In this document: positions 1 to 8,793 of the stretch, piece after piece
Layout: each line of letters starts with the position of its first letter
How positions within the stretch are numbered: the first letter of the stretch is position 1
Assembly (NCBI GenBank): GCA_037893225.1
Contig: JAZGUH010000285.1
Coordinates: forward strand, 372,001-436,000
DNA length: 64,000 nt
DNA from: Hippasteria phrygiana
Taxonomy: Eukaryota > Echinodermata > Asteroidea > Valvatida > Goniasteridae
Reading direction: 5' to 3'
Notes under the pieces: model-generated
The model's input: the letters and a program-made list of their open reading frames with translations, nothing else
Databases searched by the model: none
What the model was told of the DNA's origin: nothing
Program-made: the position numbers and the translations under genes

Positions 1-42
1 ATTAGACTTGAATGTCGAAAGTTGTGGATTTGTATCGCGAAT

Positions 43-114
43 GGCCCCATGGTGTAATGGTTAGCACTCGAGACTCTGAATCTCGCGATCCGAGTTCAAA
101 TCTCGGTGGGACCT
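43..114 (+). tRNA. tRNA-Gln (anticodon CTG), reference copy, unit 1
   Basis: This 72-nt gene folds as a full cloverleaf: acceptor GGCCCCA/TGGGACC, D-stem GTGT/GCAC, anticodon stem CGAGA/TCTCG around loop CTCTGAA, T-stem CCGAG/CTCGG around loop TTCAAAT, and discriminator T. Anticodon CTG reads CAG glutamine codons. Box A lies in the D-arm and box B is the T-arm, so RNA polymerase III transcription is expected. There is no encoded CCA, as is normal in eukaryotes. The acceptor has one C3-A70 mismatch, shared by nearly all copies in the array. A T5 terminator follows 11 bases downstream. The next gene is a second Gln gene with the other anticodon. Confidence 0.96.
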
Positions 115-125
115 AAAATGTGATA

Positions 126-130
126 TTTTT
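126..130 (+). terminator. T5 terminator of tRNA-Gln(CTG)
   Basis: TTTTT begins 12 bases after the discriminator base of the gene at 43-114, a normal distance for RNA polymerase III. In units 10 to 24 this site usually reads as four T (TTTTCACC). In unit 24 it is interrupted (TTTCC, near 33905), leaving the next T run a few bases on. Confidence 0.75.
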
Positions 131-193
131 ACCTTTTACTTGAATGACTTGATGTCGAATGTTGTCGATTTGAGTGTCTTAATTCCTATACAT

Positions 194-265
194 GGCCCCA
201 TGGTGTAATGGTTAGCACTCGAGACTTTGAATCTCGCGATCCGAGTTCAAATCTCGGTGGGACCT
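194..265 (+). tRNA. tRNA-Gln (anticodon TTG), reference copy, unit 1
   Basis: This is 72 nt long and differs from the CTG gene at 43-114 only at the first anticodon base (loop CTTTGAA), so it reads CAA, and CAG by wobble. It lies 79 bases downstream of the CTG gene on the same strand. The flanks of the two genes are related: both are preceded by a GTCGAA..GTTGT..GATTTG stretch and followed by AAAATGTGAT. This shows that the pair arose by local duplication of a module of about 150 bp. The same C3-A70 mismatch is present. A TTTT terminator starts 12 bases past the gene. Confidence 0.96.
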
Positions 266-276
266 AAAATGTGATC

Positions 277-280
277 TTTT
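277..280 (+). terminator. T4 terminator of tRNA-Gln(TTG)
   Basis: TTTT lies in the context GATCTTTTACC, 12 bases after the gene end. It is the minimal RNA polymerase III terminator. In units 10, 12, 14, 15, 17, 22, 23 and 24 it is changed to TTCT, and in unit 26 a 6-base deletion leaves only TTT. Confidence 0.75.
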
Positions 281-329
281 ACCTTTGACTTGATGTCGAA
301 TGTTGTGGATTTGTGTCCTGATTGTGAAT

Positions 330-369
330 GGCCCCATGGTATATTGGTGAGCACTCGAGACTCTGAATT
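330..369 (+). pseudogene. tRNA-Gln-like 5' half, one per unit
   Basis: About 40 bases match the 5' half of the Gln genes through the anticodon loop (CTCTGAAT, CTG anticodon kept), with three changes in the D-arm. After the loop the similarity stops, so there is no T-arm or 3' acceptor strand. Its upstream flank (GTCGAATGTTGTGGATTTG) is related to those of the two intact genes, which makes it the third copy of the Gln module. Other copies start at 1701, 3223, 4594, 6116, 7487, 8858, 10229, 11600, 13120, 14490, 16009, 17547, 19066, 20585, 21956, 23475, 24994, 26513, 28032, 29551, 31070, 32589, 34108, 35625, 37138, 38510, 39880, 41250, 42620, 44139, 45659, 47028, 48548, 50067, 51586, 53106, 54898, 56413, 57932, 59447, 60815 and 62605. 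From unit 37 onward it reads GGCCCATGGCATATTGG, one base shorter. Confidence 0.8.
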
Positions 370-439
370 GTCCTACCACGTACACGATGCTGACACTTCA
401 CAAATGACTCTCAGCTCTTGTTTTTTGGGTAGATCAAAC

Positions 440-486
440 CGTCCGATCCGAAGTCGGGCACATTGTCTCGTACAAGGCCACGCGCC
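440..486 (-). pseudogene. tRNA-Arg(TCG)-like relic, one per unit
   Basis: On the minus strand this reads GGCGCGTGGCC, then a diverged D-arm, then CCCGACTTCGGATCGGA. The anticodon loop CTTCGGA and the 3' anticodon stem are identical to the intact tRNA-Arg 98 bases away, but the D-loop GG is lost. The arm after the anticodon is collapsed to GGTTTGATCTACC, a degraded box B with almost no T-stem. It is clearly an old paralog of tRNA-Arg, not a working tRNA. The same relic lies 196 bases beyond the TTGATG of the Gln-like half in each unit, and twice in units 37 and 42. In units 15, 23 and 37 to 43 the D-arm begins TGGCCTAG, closer to the intact gene. Confidence 0.75.
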
Positions 487-577
487 TAAATTCAACCTTC
501 TTCTGGGGGAAAACAAAGTTGAGCAACTGCATACGCATAACTTCAAAAATGAATTAACCATGCAGTAACACGGCAAT

Positions 578-583
578 AAAAAA
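578..583 (-). terminator. T6 terminator of tRNA-Arg
   Basis: Read on the minus strand, TTTTTT abuts the discriminator base of the tRNA-Arg gene with no gap, giving a strong RNA polymerase III stop. It is kept in nearly every unit. Unit 24 has only TTTT (34356-34359 region, CATTTTGATTG on the minus strand). Confidence 0.8.
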
Positions 584-656
584 CGACCGCGAAGGGATTC
601 GAACCCTCAATCTTCCGATCCGAAGTCGGACGCCTTATCCATTAGGCCACGCGGCC
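584..656 (-). tRNA. tRNA-Arg (anticodon TCG), reference copy, unit 1
   Basis: This 73-nt gene on the minus strand has acceptor GGCCGCG/CGCGGTC with a G2-T71 wobble pair, D-arm GCCT..AGGC, anticodon stem TCCGA/TCGGA around CTTCGGA, variable region AGATT, T-stem GAGGG/CCCTT around TTCGAAT, and discriminator G. Anticodon TCG reads CGA arginine codons, and others by wobble if A/G-modified pools are absent. The D-arm TGGCCTAATGGATAAGGC is the form I know from animal tRNA-Arg genes. Box A and a near-perfect box B (GGTTCGAATCCC) are present. It converges with the Gln genes and has a T6 terminator touching its 3' end. There is no intron and no CCA. Confidence 0.97.
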
Positions 657-771
657 AGGATGAATAACTGGGCAAACATATATGGAATAAAAATGTTTAA
701 GCCGCAGAAAGGAGCTTTTCGTTATTGAATCACCTGATCAAAGTTCGAATGAGATGAACTCGTAGTTTTAA
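657..771. other. Gene-free spacer upstream of tRNA-Arg
   Basis: These 115 bases hold the minus-strand TATA-like site at 677-684 and a weak inverted repeat AGTTC/GAACT near 733-751. They end in TTAA at the left edge of the candidate mobile element. Nothing else is recognisable. Confidence 0.5.
677..684 (-). promoter_or_regulatory. TATA-like element upstream of tRNA-Arg
   Basis: The self-complementary octamer CATATATG sits 21 to 28 bases upstream of the first base of tRNA-Arg. This is where upstream TATA-like elements occur in some RNA polymerase III genes. It stays unchanged in units whose surrounding bases vary (for example TTACTGTGCAAA in units 14, 22 and 23). A role in TFIIIB positioning is an inference. 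Confidence 0.35.
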
Positions 772-784
772 CCCTGCGTGCAGC
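772..784 (+). repeat. Left 13-bp terminal inverted repeat
   Basis: CCCTGCGTGCAGC is directly preceded by TTAA. Variants seen elsewhere in the window: CCCTACGTG in unit 29 (near 41695), and TCCTGCGTG in units 41 and 43 (near 59887 and 63047). Confidence 0.7.
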
Positions 785-787
785 CAA

Positions 788-814
788 GTGCCTGTTTGGT
801 GAGGCACGTTTTTT
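788..814 (+). other. Hairpin followed by T6 inside the left terminal repeat
   Basis: The stem is GTGCCT/AGGCAC with an 8-base loop, followed after one G by six T (five T in many later units). It resembles a termination signal but no RNA gene can be placed before it. It may equally be a subterminal hairpin of the mobile element. Confidence 0.5.
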
Positions 815-961
815 GTATGTTTGTTATTTACGTATTAAACACCTTTGGGCCAATTCCGCTCAAACTTCATGTAATCCTCAATCGAACCCCCTAGTCTGAG
901 GGCCTCTAGTCACCCTTAATGTCGAAATGACTAACAAGACAAACCAACCAGAAGAAAAGAG

Positions 962-986
962 AACCAATAGCAAAGCCCCATTGGTT
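962..986. other. Inverted repeat with two CCAAT-type motifs
   Basis: AACCAAT and ATTGGTT form a 7-bp inverted repeat with an 11-base spacer, in the middle of the candidate element. In units 37 to 43 the left arm is weakened (AAAACAAT or AGGAACCAAT forms). The significance is unknown. Confidence 0.3.
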
Positions 987-1191
987 TGTGTACAAACTCA
1001 TTCATTGTTAACAAAGCACGATCATTTGAGTTGGCGGTGTAGTCGGCTATCATAAAGGAAACTATCAATCATTCTACTGCTAGCCCAGTAACAGACGGTA
1101 AACAACAGCTGCTTTGACCCACAAAAGTCTATGTCTGTGACTGTTTCATGTCCATGCTTTTAGAAAGTGCCTTCCGGAGGAGCACCTTGGT

Positions 1192-1218
1192 GCGCCCGAG
1201 TCATTTTTGTCGGGGCGC
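1192..1218. other. GC-rich hairpin inside the right terminal repeat
   Basis: GCGCCCGA pairs with TCGGGGCGC, giving eight pairs and one bulged G around a 10-base loop. It is preceded by the short palindrome GCACCTTGGTGC. Several units (18 to 20 and 23) carry GGGGAGC in the right arm, which weakens the stem. Confidence 0.45.
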
Positions 1219-1229
1219 TGCACGCAGGG
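1217..1229 (-). repeat. Right 13-bp terminal inverted repeat
   Basis: GCTGCACGCAGGG is the exact complement of the left repeat. It is followed by CT and then TTAA. It appears unchanged in the units I compared, including those with changes in the left copy. Confidence 0.7.
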
Positions 1230-1564
1230 CTTTAAAGTAAGCTTAAGATTAAATCTGAATTATTTATTCTTTTAATGTTGGAGAACAACTCAAGGTGGGT
1301 TAAACAAAGGATTTTACAATTCCCGATTCATTTAATTGGTTGATATATTTTGGTGTCGATACTTTCCTATCGTGGTGAGGGTGTGGTATGTATCTTTTCT
1401 GGTTGATGATTTACAAATCTTGTTTAATAAACCACATAATTTTATTTGAATTCTATTGCAACGAAGCACCGAGATGCACTCCATCACCAAACTCTTCAAC
1501 TGAATTTAAATCTGTATGCAGAATTAGACTTGAATGTCGAAAGTTGTGGATTTGTATCGCGAAT
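1230..1564. other. AT-rich spacer before the first tRNA-Gln
   Basis: No gene is recognisable in these 335 bases. A 63-codon frame opens at 1388 and ends inside the tRNA-Gln; I read it as chance. A 5-bp inverted repeat CGATA/TATCG lies at 1357-1372. The final 40 bases (GTCGAAAGTTGTGGATTTG) are related to the flanks of the other two Gln copies. The same spacer is present in every unit. Confidence 0.5.
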
Positions 1565-1636
1565 GGCCCCATGGTGTAATGGTTAGCACTCGAGACTTTG
1601 AATCTCGCGATCCGAGTTCAAATCTCGGTGGGACCT
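1565..1636 (+). tRNA. tRNA-Gln (TTG), only Gln gene of unit 2
   Basis: The body and 3' flank match the TTG gene at 194-265, while the 5' flank is that of the CTG slot. This makes it a fusion of the two Gln slots with the crossover before the anticodon. Confidence 0.95.
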
Positions 1637-1954
1637 AAAATGTGATCTTTTACCTTTGACTTGATGTCGAATGTTGTGGATTTGTGTCCTGATTGTGAAT
1701 GGCCCCATGGTATATTGGTGAGCACTCGAGACTCTGAATTGTCCTACCAAGTACACGATGCTGACACTTCACAAATGACTCTCAGCTCTTGTTTTTTGGG
1801 TAGATCAAACCGTCCGATCCGAAGTCGGGCACATTGTCTCGTACAAGGCCACGCGCCTAAATTCAACCTTCTTCTGGGGGAAAACAAAGTTGAGCAACTG
1901 CATACGCATAACTTCAAAAATGAATTAACCATGCAGTAACACGGCAATAAAAAA

Positions 1955-2027
1955 CGACCGCGAAGGGATTCGAACCCTCAATCTTCCGATCCGAAGTCGG
2001 ACGCCTTATCCATTAGGCCACGCGGCC
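1955..2027 (-). tRNA. tRNA-Arg (TCG), unit 2
   Basis: No difference seen from the copy at 584-656. Confidence 0.96.
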
Positions 2028-2935
2028 AGGATGAATAACTGGGCAAACATATATGGAATAAAAATGTTTAAGCCGCAGAAAGGAGCTTTTCGTTATTGAA
2101 TCACCTGATCAAAGTTCGAATGAGATGAACTCGTAGTTTTAACCCTGCGTGCAGCCAAGTGCCTGTTTGGTGAGGCACGTTTTTTGTATGTTTGTTATTT
2201 ACGTATTAAACACCTTTGGGCCAATTCCGCTCAAACTTCATGTAATCCTCAATCGAACCCCCTAGTCTGAGGGCCTCTAGTCACCCTTAATGTCGAAATG
2301 ACTAACAAGACAAACCAACCAGAAGAAAAGAGAACCAATAGCAAAGCCCCATTGGTTTGTGTACAAACTCATTCATTGTTAACAAAGCACGATCATTTGA
2401 GTTGGCGGTGTAGTCGGCTATCATAAAGGAAACTATCAATCATTCTACTGCTAGCCCAGTAACAGACGGTAAACAACAGCTGCTTTGACCCACAAAAGTC
2501 GTTGTCTGTGACTGTTTCATGTCCATGCTTTTAGAAAGTGCCTTCCGGAGGAGCACCTTGGTGCGCCCGAGTCATTTTTGTCGGGGCGCTGCACGCAGGG
2601 CTTTAAAGTAAGCTTAAGATTAAATCTGAATTATTTATGCTTTTAATGTTGGAGAACAACTCAAGGTGGGTTACACAAAGGATTTTACAATTCCCGATTC
2701 ATTTAATTGGTTGATATATTTTGGTGTCGATACTTTCCTATCGTGGTGAGGGTGTGGTATGTATCTTTTCTGGTTGATGTTTTGCAAATCTTGTTTAATA
2801 AACCACATAATTTTATTTGAATTCTATTGCAACGAAGCACCGAGATGCACTCCATCACCAAACTCTTCAACTGAATATACATCTGTATGCAGAATTAGAC
2901 TTGAATGTCGAAAGTTGTGGATTTGTATCGCGAAT

Positions 2936-3007
2936 GGCCCCATGGTGTAATGGTTAGCACTCGAGACTCTGAATCTCGCGATCCGAGTTCAAATCTCGGT
3001 GGGACCT
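2936..3007 (+). tRNA. tRNA-Gln (CTG), unit 3
   Basis: First Gln slot; no difference seen from the unit 1 copy. Confidence 0.95.
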
Positions 3008-3086
3008 AAAATGTGATATTTTTACCTTTTACTTGAATGACTTGATGTCGAATGTTGTCGATTTGAGTGTCTTAATTCCTATACAT

Positions 3087-3158
3087 GGCCCCATGGTGTA
3101 ATGGTTAGCACTCGAGACTTTGAATCTCGCGATCCGAGTTCAAATCTCGGTGGGACCT
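3087..3158 (+). tRNA. tRNA-Gln (TTG), unit 3
   Basis: Second Gln slot; no difference seen from the unit 1 copy. Confidence 0.95.
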
Positions 3159-3476
3159 AAAATGTGATCTTTTACCTTTGACTTGATGTCGAATGTTGTG
3201 GATTTGTGTCCTGATTGTGAATGGCCCCATGGTATATTGGTGAGCACTCGAGACTCTGAATTGTCCTACCACGTACACGATGCTGACACTTCACAAATGA
3301 CTCTCAGCTCTTGTTTTTTGGGTAGATCAAACCGTCCGATCCGAAGTCGGGCACATTGTCTCGTACAAGGCCACGCGCCTAAATTCAACCTTCTTCTGGG
3401 GGAAAACAAAGTTGAGCAACTGCATACGCATAACTTCAAAAATGAATTAACCATGCAGTAACACGGCAATAAAAAA

Positions 3477-3549
3477 CGACCGCGAAGGGATTCGAACCCT
3501 CAATCTTCCGATCCGAAGTCGGACGCCTTATCCATTAGGCCACGCGGCC
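3477..3549 (-). tRNA. tRNA-Arg (TCG), unit 3
   Basis: No difference seen from the unit 1 copy. Confidence 0.96.
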
Positions 3550-4457
3550 AGGATGAATAACTGGGCAAACATATATGGAATAAAAATGTTTAAGCCGCAG
3601 AAAGGAGCTTTTCGTTATTGAATCACCTGATCAAAGTTCGAATGAGATGAACTCGTAGTTTTAACCCTGCGTGCAGCCAAGTGCCTGTTTGGTGAGGCAC
3701 GTTTTTTGTATGTTTGTTATTTACGTATTAAACACCTTTGGGCCAATTCCGCTCAAACTTCATGTAATCCTCAATCGAACCCCCTAGTCTGAGGGCCTCT
3801 AGTCACCCTTAATGTCGAAATGACTAACAAGACAAACCAACCAGAAGAAAAGAGAACCAATAGCAAAGCCCCATTGGTTTGTGTACAAACTCATTCATTG
3901 TTAACAAAGCACGATCATTTGAGTTGGCGGTGTAGTCGGCTATCATAAAGGAAACTATCAATCATTCTACTGCTAGCCCAGTAACAGACGGTAAACAACA
4001 GCTGCTTTGACCCACAAAAGTCTATGTCTGTGACTGTTTCATGTCCATGCTTTTAGAAAGTGCCTTCCGGAGGAGCACCTTGGTGCGCCCGAGTCATTTT
4101 TGTCGGGGCGCTGCACGCAGGGCTTTAAAGTAAGCTTAAGATTAAATCTGAATTATTTATTCTTTTAATGTTGGAGAACAACTCAAGGTGGGTTAAACAA
4201 AGGATTTTACAATTCCCGATTCATTTAATTGGTTGATATATTTTGGTGTCGATACTTTCCTATCGTGGTGAGGGTGTGGTATGTATCTTTTCTGGTTGAT
4301 GATTTACAAATCTTGTTTAATAAACCACATAATTTTATTTGAATTCTATTGCAACGAAGCACCGAGATGCACTCCATCACCAAACTCTTCAACTGAATTT
4401 AAATCTGTATGCAGAATTAGACTTGAATGTCGAAAGTTGTGGATTTGTATCGCGAAT

Positions 4458-4529
4458 GGCCCCATGGTGTAATGGTTAGCACTCGAGACTTTGAATCTCG
4501 CGATCCGAGTTCAAATCTCGGTGGGACCT
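4458..4529 (+). tRNA. tRNA-Gln (TTG), only Gln gene of unit 4
   Basis: CTG-slot 5' flank joined to a TTG body, as in unit 2, 2,893 bp earlier. Confidence 0.95.
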
Positions 4530-4847
4530 AAAATGTGATCTTTTACCTTTGACTTGATGTCGAATGTTGTGGATTTGTGTCCTGATTGTGAATGGCCCCA
4601 TGGTATATTGGTGAGCACTCGAGACTCTGAATTGTCCTACCAAGTACACGATGCTGACACTTCACAAATGACTCTCAGCTCTTGTTTTTTGGGTAGATCA
4701 AACCGTCCGATCCGAAGTCGGGCACATTGTCTCGTACAAGGCCACGCGCCTAAATTCAACCTTCTTCTGGGGGAAAACAAAGTTGAGCAACTGCATACGC
4801 ATAACTTCAAAAATGAATTAACCATGCAGTAACACGGCAATAAAAAA

Positions 4848-4920
4848 CGACCGCGAAGGGATTCGAACCCTCAATCTTCCGATCCGAAGTCGGACGCCTT
4901 ATCCATTAGGCCACGCGGCC
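4848..4920 (-). tRNA. tRNA-Arg (TCG), unit 4
   Basis: Reference form. Confidence 0.96.
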
Positions 4921-5828
4921 AGGATGAATAACTGGGCAAACATATATGGAATAAAAATGTTTAAGCCGCAGAAAGGAGCTTTTCGTTATTGAATCACCTG
5001 ATCAAAGTTCGAATGAGATGAACTCGTAGTTTTAACCCTGCGTGCAGCCAAGTGCCTGTTTGGTGAGGCACGTTTTTTGTATGTTTGTTATTTACGTATT
5101 AAACACCTTTGGGCCAATTCCGCTCAAACTTCATGTAATCCTCAATCGAACCCCCTAGTCTGAGGGCCTCTAGTCACCCTTAATGTCGAAATGACTAACA
5201 AGACAAACCAACCAGAAGAAAAGAGAACCAATAGCAAAGCCCCATTGGTTTGTGTACAAACTCATTCATTGTTAACAAAGCACGATCATTTGAGTTGGCG
5301 GTGTAGTCGGCTATCATAAAGGAAACTATCAATCATTCTACTGCTAGCCCAGTAACAGACGGTAAACAACAGCTGCTTTGACCCACAAAAGTCTATGTCT
5401 GTGACTGTTTCATGTCCATGCTTTTAGAAAGTGCCTTCCGGAGGAGCACCTTGGTGCGCCCGAGTCATTTTTGTCGGGGCGCTGCACGCAGGGCTTTAAG
5501 GTAAGCTTAAGATTAAATCTGAATTATTTATGCTTTTAATGTTGGAAAACAACTCAAGGTGGGTTAAACAAAGGATTTTACAATTCCCGATTCATTTAAT
5601 TGGTTGATATATTTTGGTGTCGATACTTTCCTATCGTGGTGAGGGTGTGGTATGTATCTTTTCTGGTTGATGTTTTGCAAATCTTGTTTGATAAACCACA
5701 TAATGTTATTTGAATTCTATTGCAACGAAGCACCGAGATGCACTCCATCACCAAACTCTTCAACTGAATATACATCTGTATGCAGAATTAGACTTGAATG
5801 TCGAAAGTTGTGGATTTGTATCGCGAAT

Positions 5829-5900
5829 GGCCCCATGGTGTAATGGTTAGCACTCGAGACTCTGAATCTCGCGATCCGAGTTCAAATCTCGGTGGGACCT
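5829..5900 (+). tRNA. tRNA-Gln (CTG), unit 5
   Basis: Reference form, first slot. Confidence 0.95.
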
Positions 5901-5979
5901 AAAATGTGATATTTTTACCTTTTACTTGAATGACTTGATGTCGAATGTTGTCGATTTGAGTGTCTTAATTCCTATACAT

Positions 5980-6051
5980 GGCCCCATGGTGTAATGGTTA
6001 GCACTCGAGACTTTGAATCTCGCGATCCGAGTTCAAATCTCGGTGGGACCT
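5980..6051 (+). tRNA. tRNA-Gln (TTG), unit 5
   Basis: Reference body; the 3' flank reads TGAAATG in place of TAAAATG. Confidence 0.95.
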
Positions 6052-6369
6052 GAAATGTGATCTTTTACCTTTGACTTGATGTCGAATGTTGTGGATTTGT
6101 GTCCTGATTGTGAATGGCCCCATGGTATATTGGTGAGCACTCGAGACTCTGAATTGTCCTACCACGTACACGATGCTGACACTTCACAAATGACTCTCAG
6201 CTCTTGTTTTTTGGGTAGATCAAACCGTCCGATCCGAAGTCGGGCACATTGTCTCGTACAAGGCCACGCGCCTAAATTCAACCTTCTTCTGGGGGAAAAC
6301 AAAGTTGAGCAACTGCATACGCATAACTTCAAAAATGAATTAACCATGCAGTAACACGGCAATAAAAAA

Positions 6370-6442
6370 CGACCGCGAAGGGATTCGAACCCTCAATCTT
6401 CCGATCCGAAGTCGGACGCCTTATCCATTAGGCCACGCGGCC
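6370..6442 (-). tRNA. tRNA-Arg (TCG), unit 5
   Basis: Reference form. Confidence 0.96.
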
Positions 6443-7350
6443 AGGATGAATAACTGGGCAAACATATATGGAATAAAAATGTTTAAGCCGCAGAAAGGAG
6501 CTTTTCGTTATTGAATCACCTGATCAAAGTTCGAATGAGATGAACTCGTAGTTTTAACCCTGCGTGCAGCCAAGTGCCTGTTTGGTGAGGCACGTTTTTT
6601 GTATGTTTGTTATTTACGTATTAAACACCTTTGGGCCAATTCCGCTCAAACTTCATGTAATCCTCAATCGAACCCCCTAGTCTGAGGGCCTCTAGTCACC
6701 CTTAATGTCGAAATGACTAACAAGACAAACCAACCAGAAGAAAAGAGAACCAATAGCAAAGCCCCATTGGTTTGTGTACAAACTCATTCATTGTTAACAA
6801 AGCACGATCATTTGAGTTGGCGGTGTAGTCGGCTATCATAAAGGAAACTATCAATCATTCTACTGCTAGCCCAGTAACAGACGGTAAACAACAGCTGCTT
6901 TGACCCACAAAAGTCTATGTCTGTGACTGTTTCATGTCCATGCTTTTAGAAAGTGCCTTCCGGAGGAGCACCTTGGTGCGCCCGAGTCATTTTTGTCGGG
7001 GCGCTGCACGCAGGGCTTTAAAGTAAGCTTAAGATTAAATCTGAATTATTTATGCTTTTAATGTTGGAGAACAACTCAAGGTGGGTTAAACAAAGGATTT
7101 TACAATTCCCGATTCATTTAATTGGTTGATATATTTTGGTGTCGATACTTTCCTATCGTGGTGAGGGTGTGGTATGTATCTTTTCTGGTTGATGTTTTAC
7201 AAATCTTGTTTAATAAACCACATAATTTTATTTGAATTCTATTGCAACGAAGCACCGAGATGCACTCCATCACCAAACTCTTCAACTGAATTTAAATCTG
7301 TATGCAGAATTAGACTTGAATGTCGAAAGTTGTGGATTTGTATCGCGAAT

Positions 7351-7422
7351 GGCCCCATGGTGTAATGGTTAGCACTCGAGACTTTGAATCTCGCGATCCG
7401 AGTTCAAATCTCGGTGGGACCT
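7351..7422 (+). tRNA. tRNA-Gln (TTG), only Gln gene of unit 6
   Basis: Slot-fusion type like unit 2. The Gln-like half that follows carries the ACCACG form, not the ACCAAG form seen after the unit 2 and 4 genes. Confidence 0.95.
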
Positions 7423-7740
7423 AAAATGTGATCTTTTACCTTTGACTTGATGTCGAATGTTGTGGATTTGTGTCCTGATTGTGAATGGCCCCATGGTATA
7501 TTGGTGAGCACTCGAGACTCTGAATTGTCCTACCACGTACACGATGCTGACACTTCACAAATGACTCTCAGCTCTTGTTTTTTGGGTAGATCAAACCGTC
7601 CGATCCGAAGTCGGGCACATTGTCTCGTACAAGGCCACGCGCCTAAATTCAACCTTCTTCTGGGGGAAAACAAAGTTGAGCAACTGCATACGCATAACTT
7701 CAAAAATGAATTAACCATGCAGTAACACGGCAATAAAAAA

Positions 7741-7813
7741 CGACCGCGAAGGGATTCGAACCCTCAATCTTCCGATCCGAAGTCGGACGCCTTATCCATT
7801 AGGCCACGCGGCC
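7741..7813 (-). tRNA. tRNA-Arg (TCG), unit 6
   Basis: Reference form. Confidence 0.96.
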
Positions 7814-8721
7814 AGGATGAATAACTGGGCAAACATATATGGAATAAAAATGTTTAAGCCGCAGAAAGGAGCTTTTCGTTATTGAATCACCTGATCAAAG
7901 TTCGAATGAGCTGAACTCGTAGTTTTAACCCTGCGTGCAGCCAAGTGCCTGTTTGGTGAGGCACGTTTTTTGTATGTTTGTTATTTACGTATTAAACACC
8001 TTTGGGCCAATTCCGCTCAAACTTCATGTAATCCTCAATCGAACCCCCTAGTCTGAGGGCCTCTAGTCACCCTTAATGTCGAAATGACTAACAAGACAAA
8101 CCAACCAGAAGAAAAGAGAACCAATAGCAAAGCCCCATTGGTTTGTGTACAAACTCATTCATTGTTAACAAAGCACGATCATTTGAGTTGGCGGTGTAGT
8201 CGGCTATCATAAAGGAAACTATCAATCATTCTACTGCTAGCCCAGTAACAGACGGTAAACAACAGCTGCTTTGACCCACAAAAGTCTATGTCTGTGACTG
8301 TTTCATGTCCATGCTTTTAGAAAGTGCCTTCCGGAGGAGCACCTTGGTGCGCCCGAGTCATTTTTGTCGGGGCGCTGCACGCAGGGCTTTAAAGTAAGCT
8401 TAAGATTAAATCTGAATTATTTATGCTTTTAATGTTGGAGAACAACTCAAGGTGGGTTAAACAAAGGATTTTACAATTCCCGATTCATTTAATTGGTTGA
8501 TATATTTTGGTGTCGATACTTTCCTATCGTGGTGAGGGTGTGGTATGTATCTTTTCTGGTTGATGATTTACAAATCTTGTTTAATAAACCACATAATTTT
8601 ATTTGAATTCTATTGCAACGAAGCACCGAGATGCACTCCATCACCAAACTCTTCAACTGAATTTAAATCTGTATGCAGAATTAGACTTGAATGTCGAAAG
8701 TTGTGGATTTGTAACGCGAAT

Positions 8722-8793
8722 GGCCCCATGGTGTAATGGTTAGCACTCGAGACTTTGAATCTCGCGATCCGAGTTCAAATCTCGGTGGGACCT
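8722..8793 (+). tRNA. tRNA-Gln (TTG), only Gln gene of unit 7
   Basis: Slot-fusion type; the 5' flank has GTAACGCG instead of GTATCGCG. Confidence 0.95.

Larger units (their letters stand above)
772..1229. mobile_element. Candidate piggyBac-like MITE inside the repeat unit
   Basis: A 458-bp segment is bounded by perfect 13-bp inverted repeats, CCCTGCGTGCAGC at the left and its complement at the right. TTAA touches the left end (768-771). A TTAA also lies two bases outside the right end (1232-1235). Ends starting CCC at TTAA are typical of piggyBac elements. Both ends carry a hairpin just inside the terminal repeat. No transposase coding is present, so it would be non-autonomous. The segment recurs in every unit, about 115 bases beyond each tRNA-Arg and ending about 335 bases before the next tRNA-Gln. 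It therefore amplified with the array and did not insert repeatedly. It could instead be a unit spacer with a fortuitous inverted repeat, and the two-base offset at the right is a weakness. Confidence 0.5.

Noticed and set aside
290..568. 92-codon open frame repeated in nearly every unit
   Set aside because: It starts at TTG or an internal ATG and runs through the Gln-like half and, antisense, the Arg-like relic. It is conserved only because whole units are conserved; single-base indels break or extend it freely (units 24, 34, 35 and 36).
373..576. 67-codon minus-strand frame, cysteine-rich at its start
   Set aside because: It lies over the Arg-like relic and Gln-like half. Its sequence changes at the same rate as non-coding spacer, and it has no independent support.
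733..745. GTTCGAAT resembling a box B in the spacer upstream of tRNA-Arg
   Set aside because: No matching box A, stems or acceptor can be placed around it, so it is a chance match.
772..1229. snRNA or snoRNA gene inside the inverted-repeat segment
   Set aside because: I looked for C/D boxes, Sm-type sites and H/ACA features and found no convincing combination.
1388..1579. 63-codon frame with a hydrophobic start
   Set aside because: It ends inside the tRNA-Gln gene (ATGGTGTAA). Many units carry amino-acid-changing differences (FCK/IYK, EFK/EYT), with no sign of synonymous bias.
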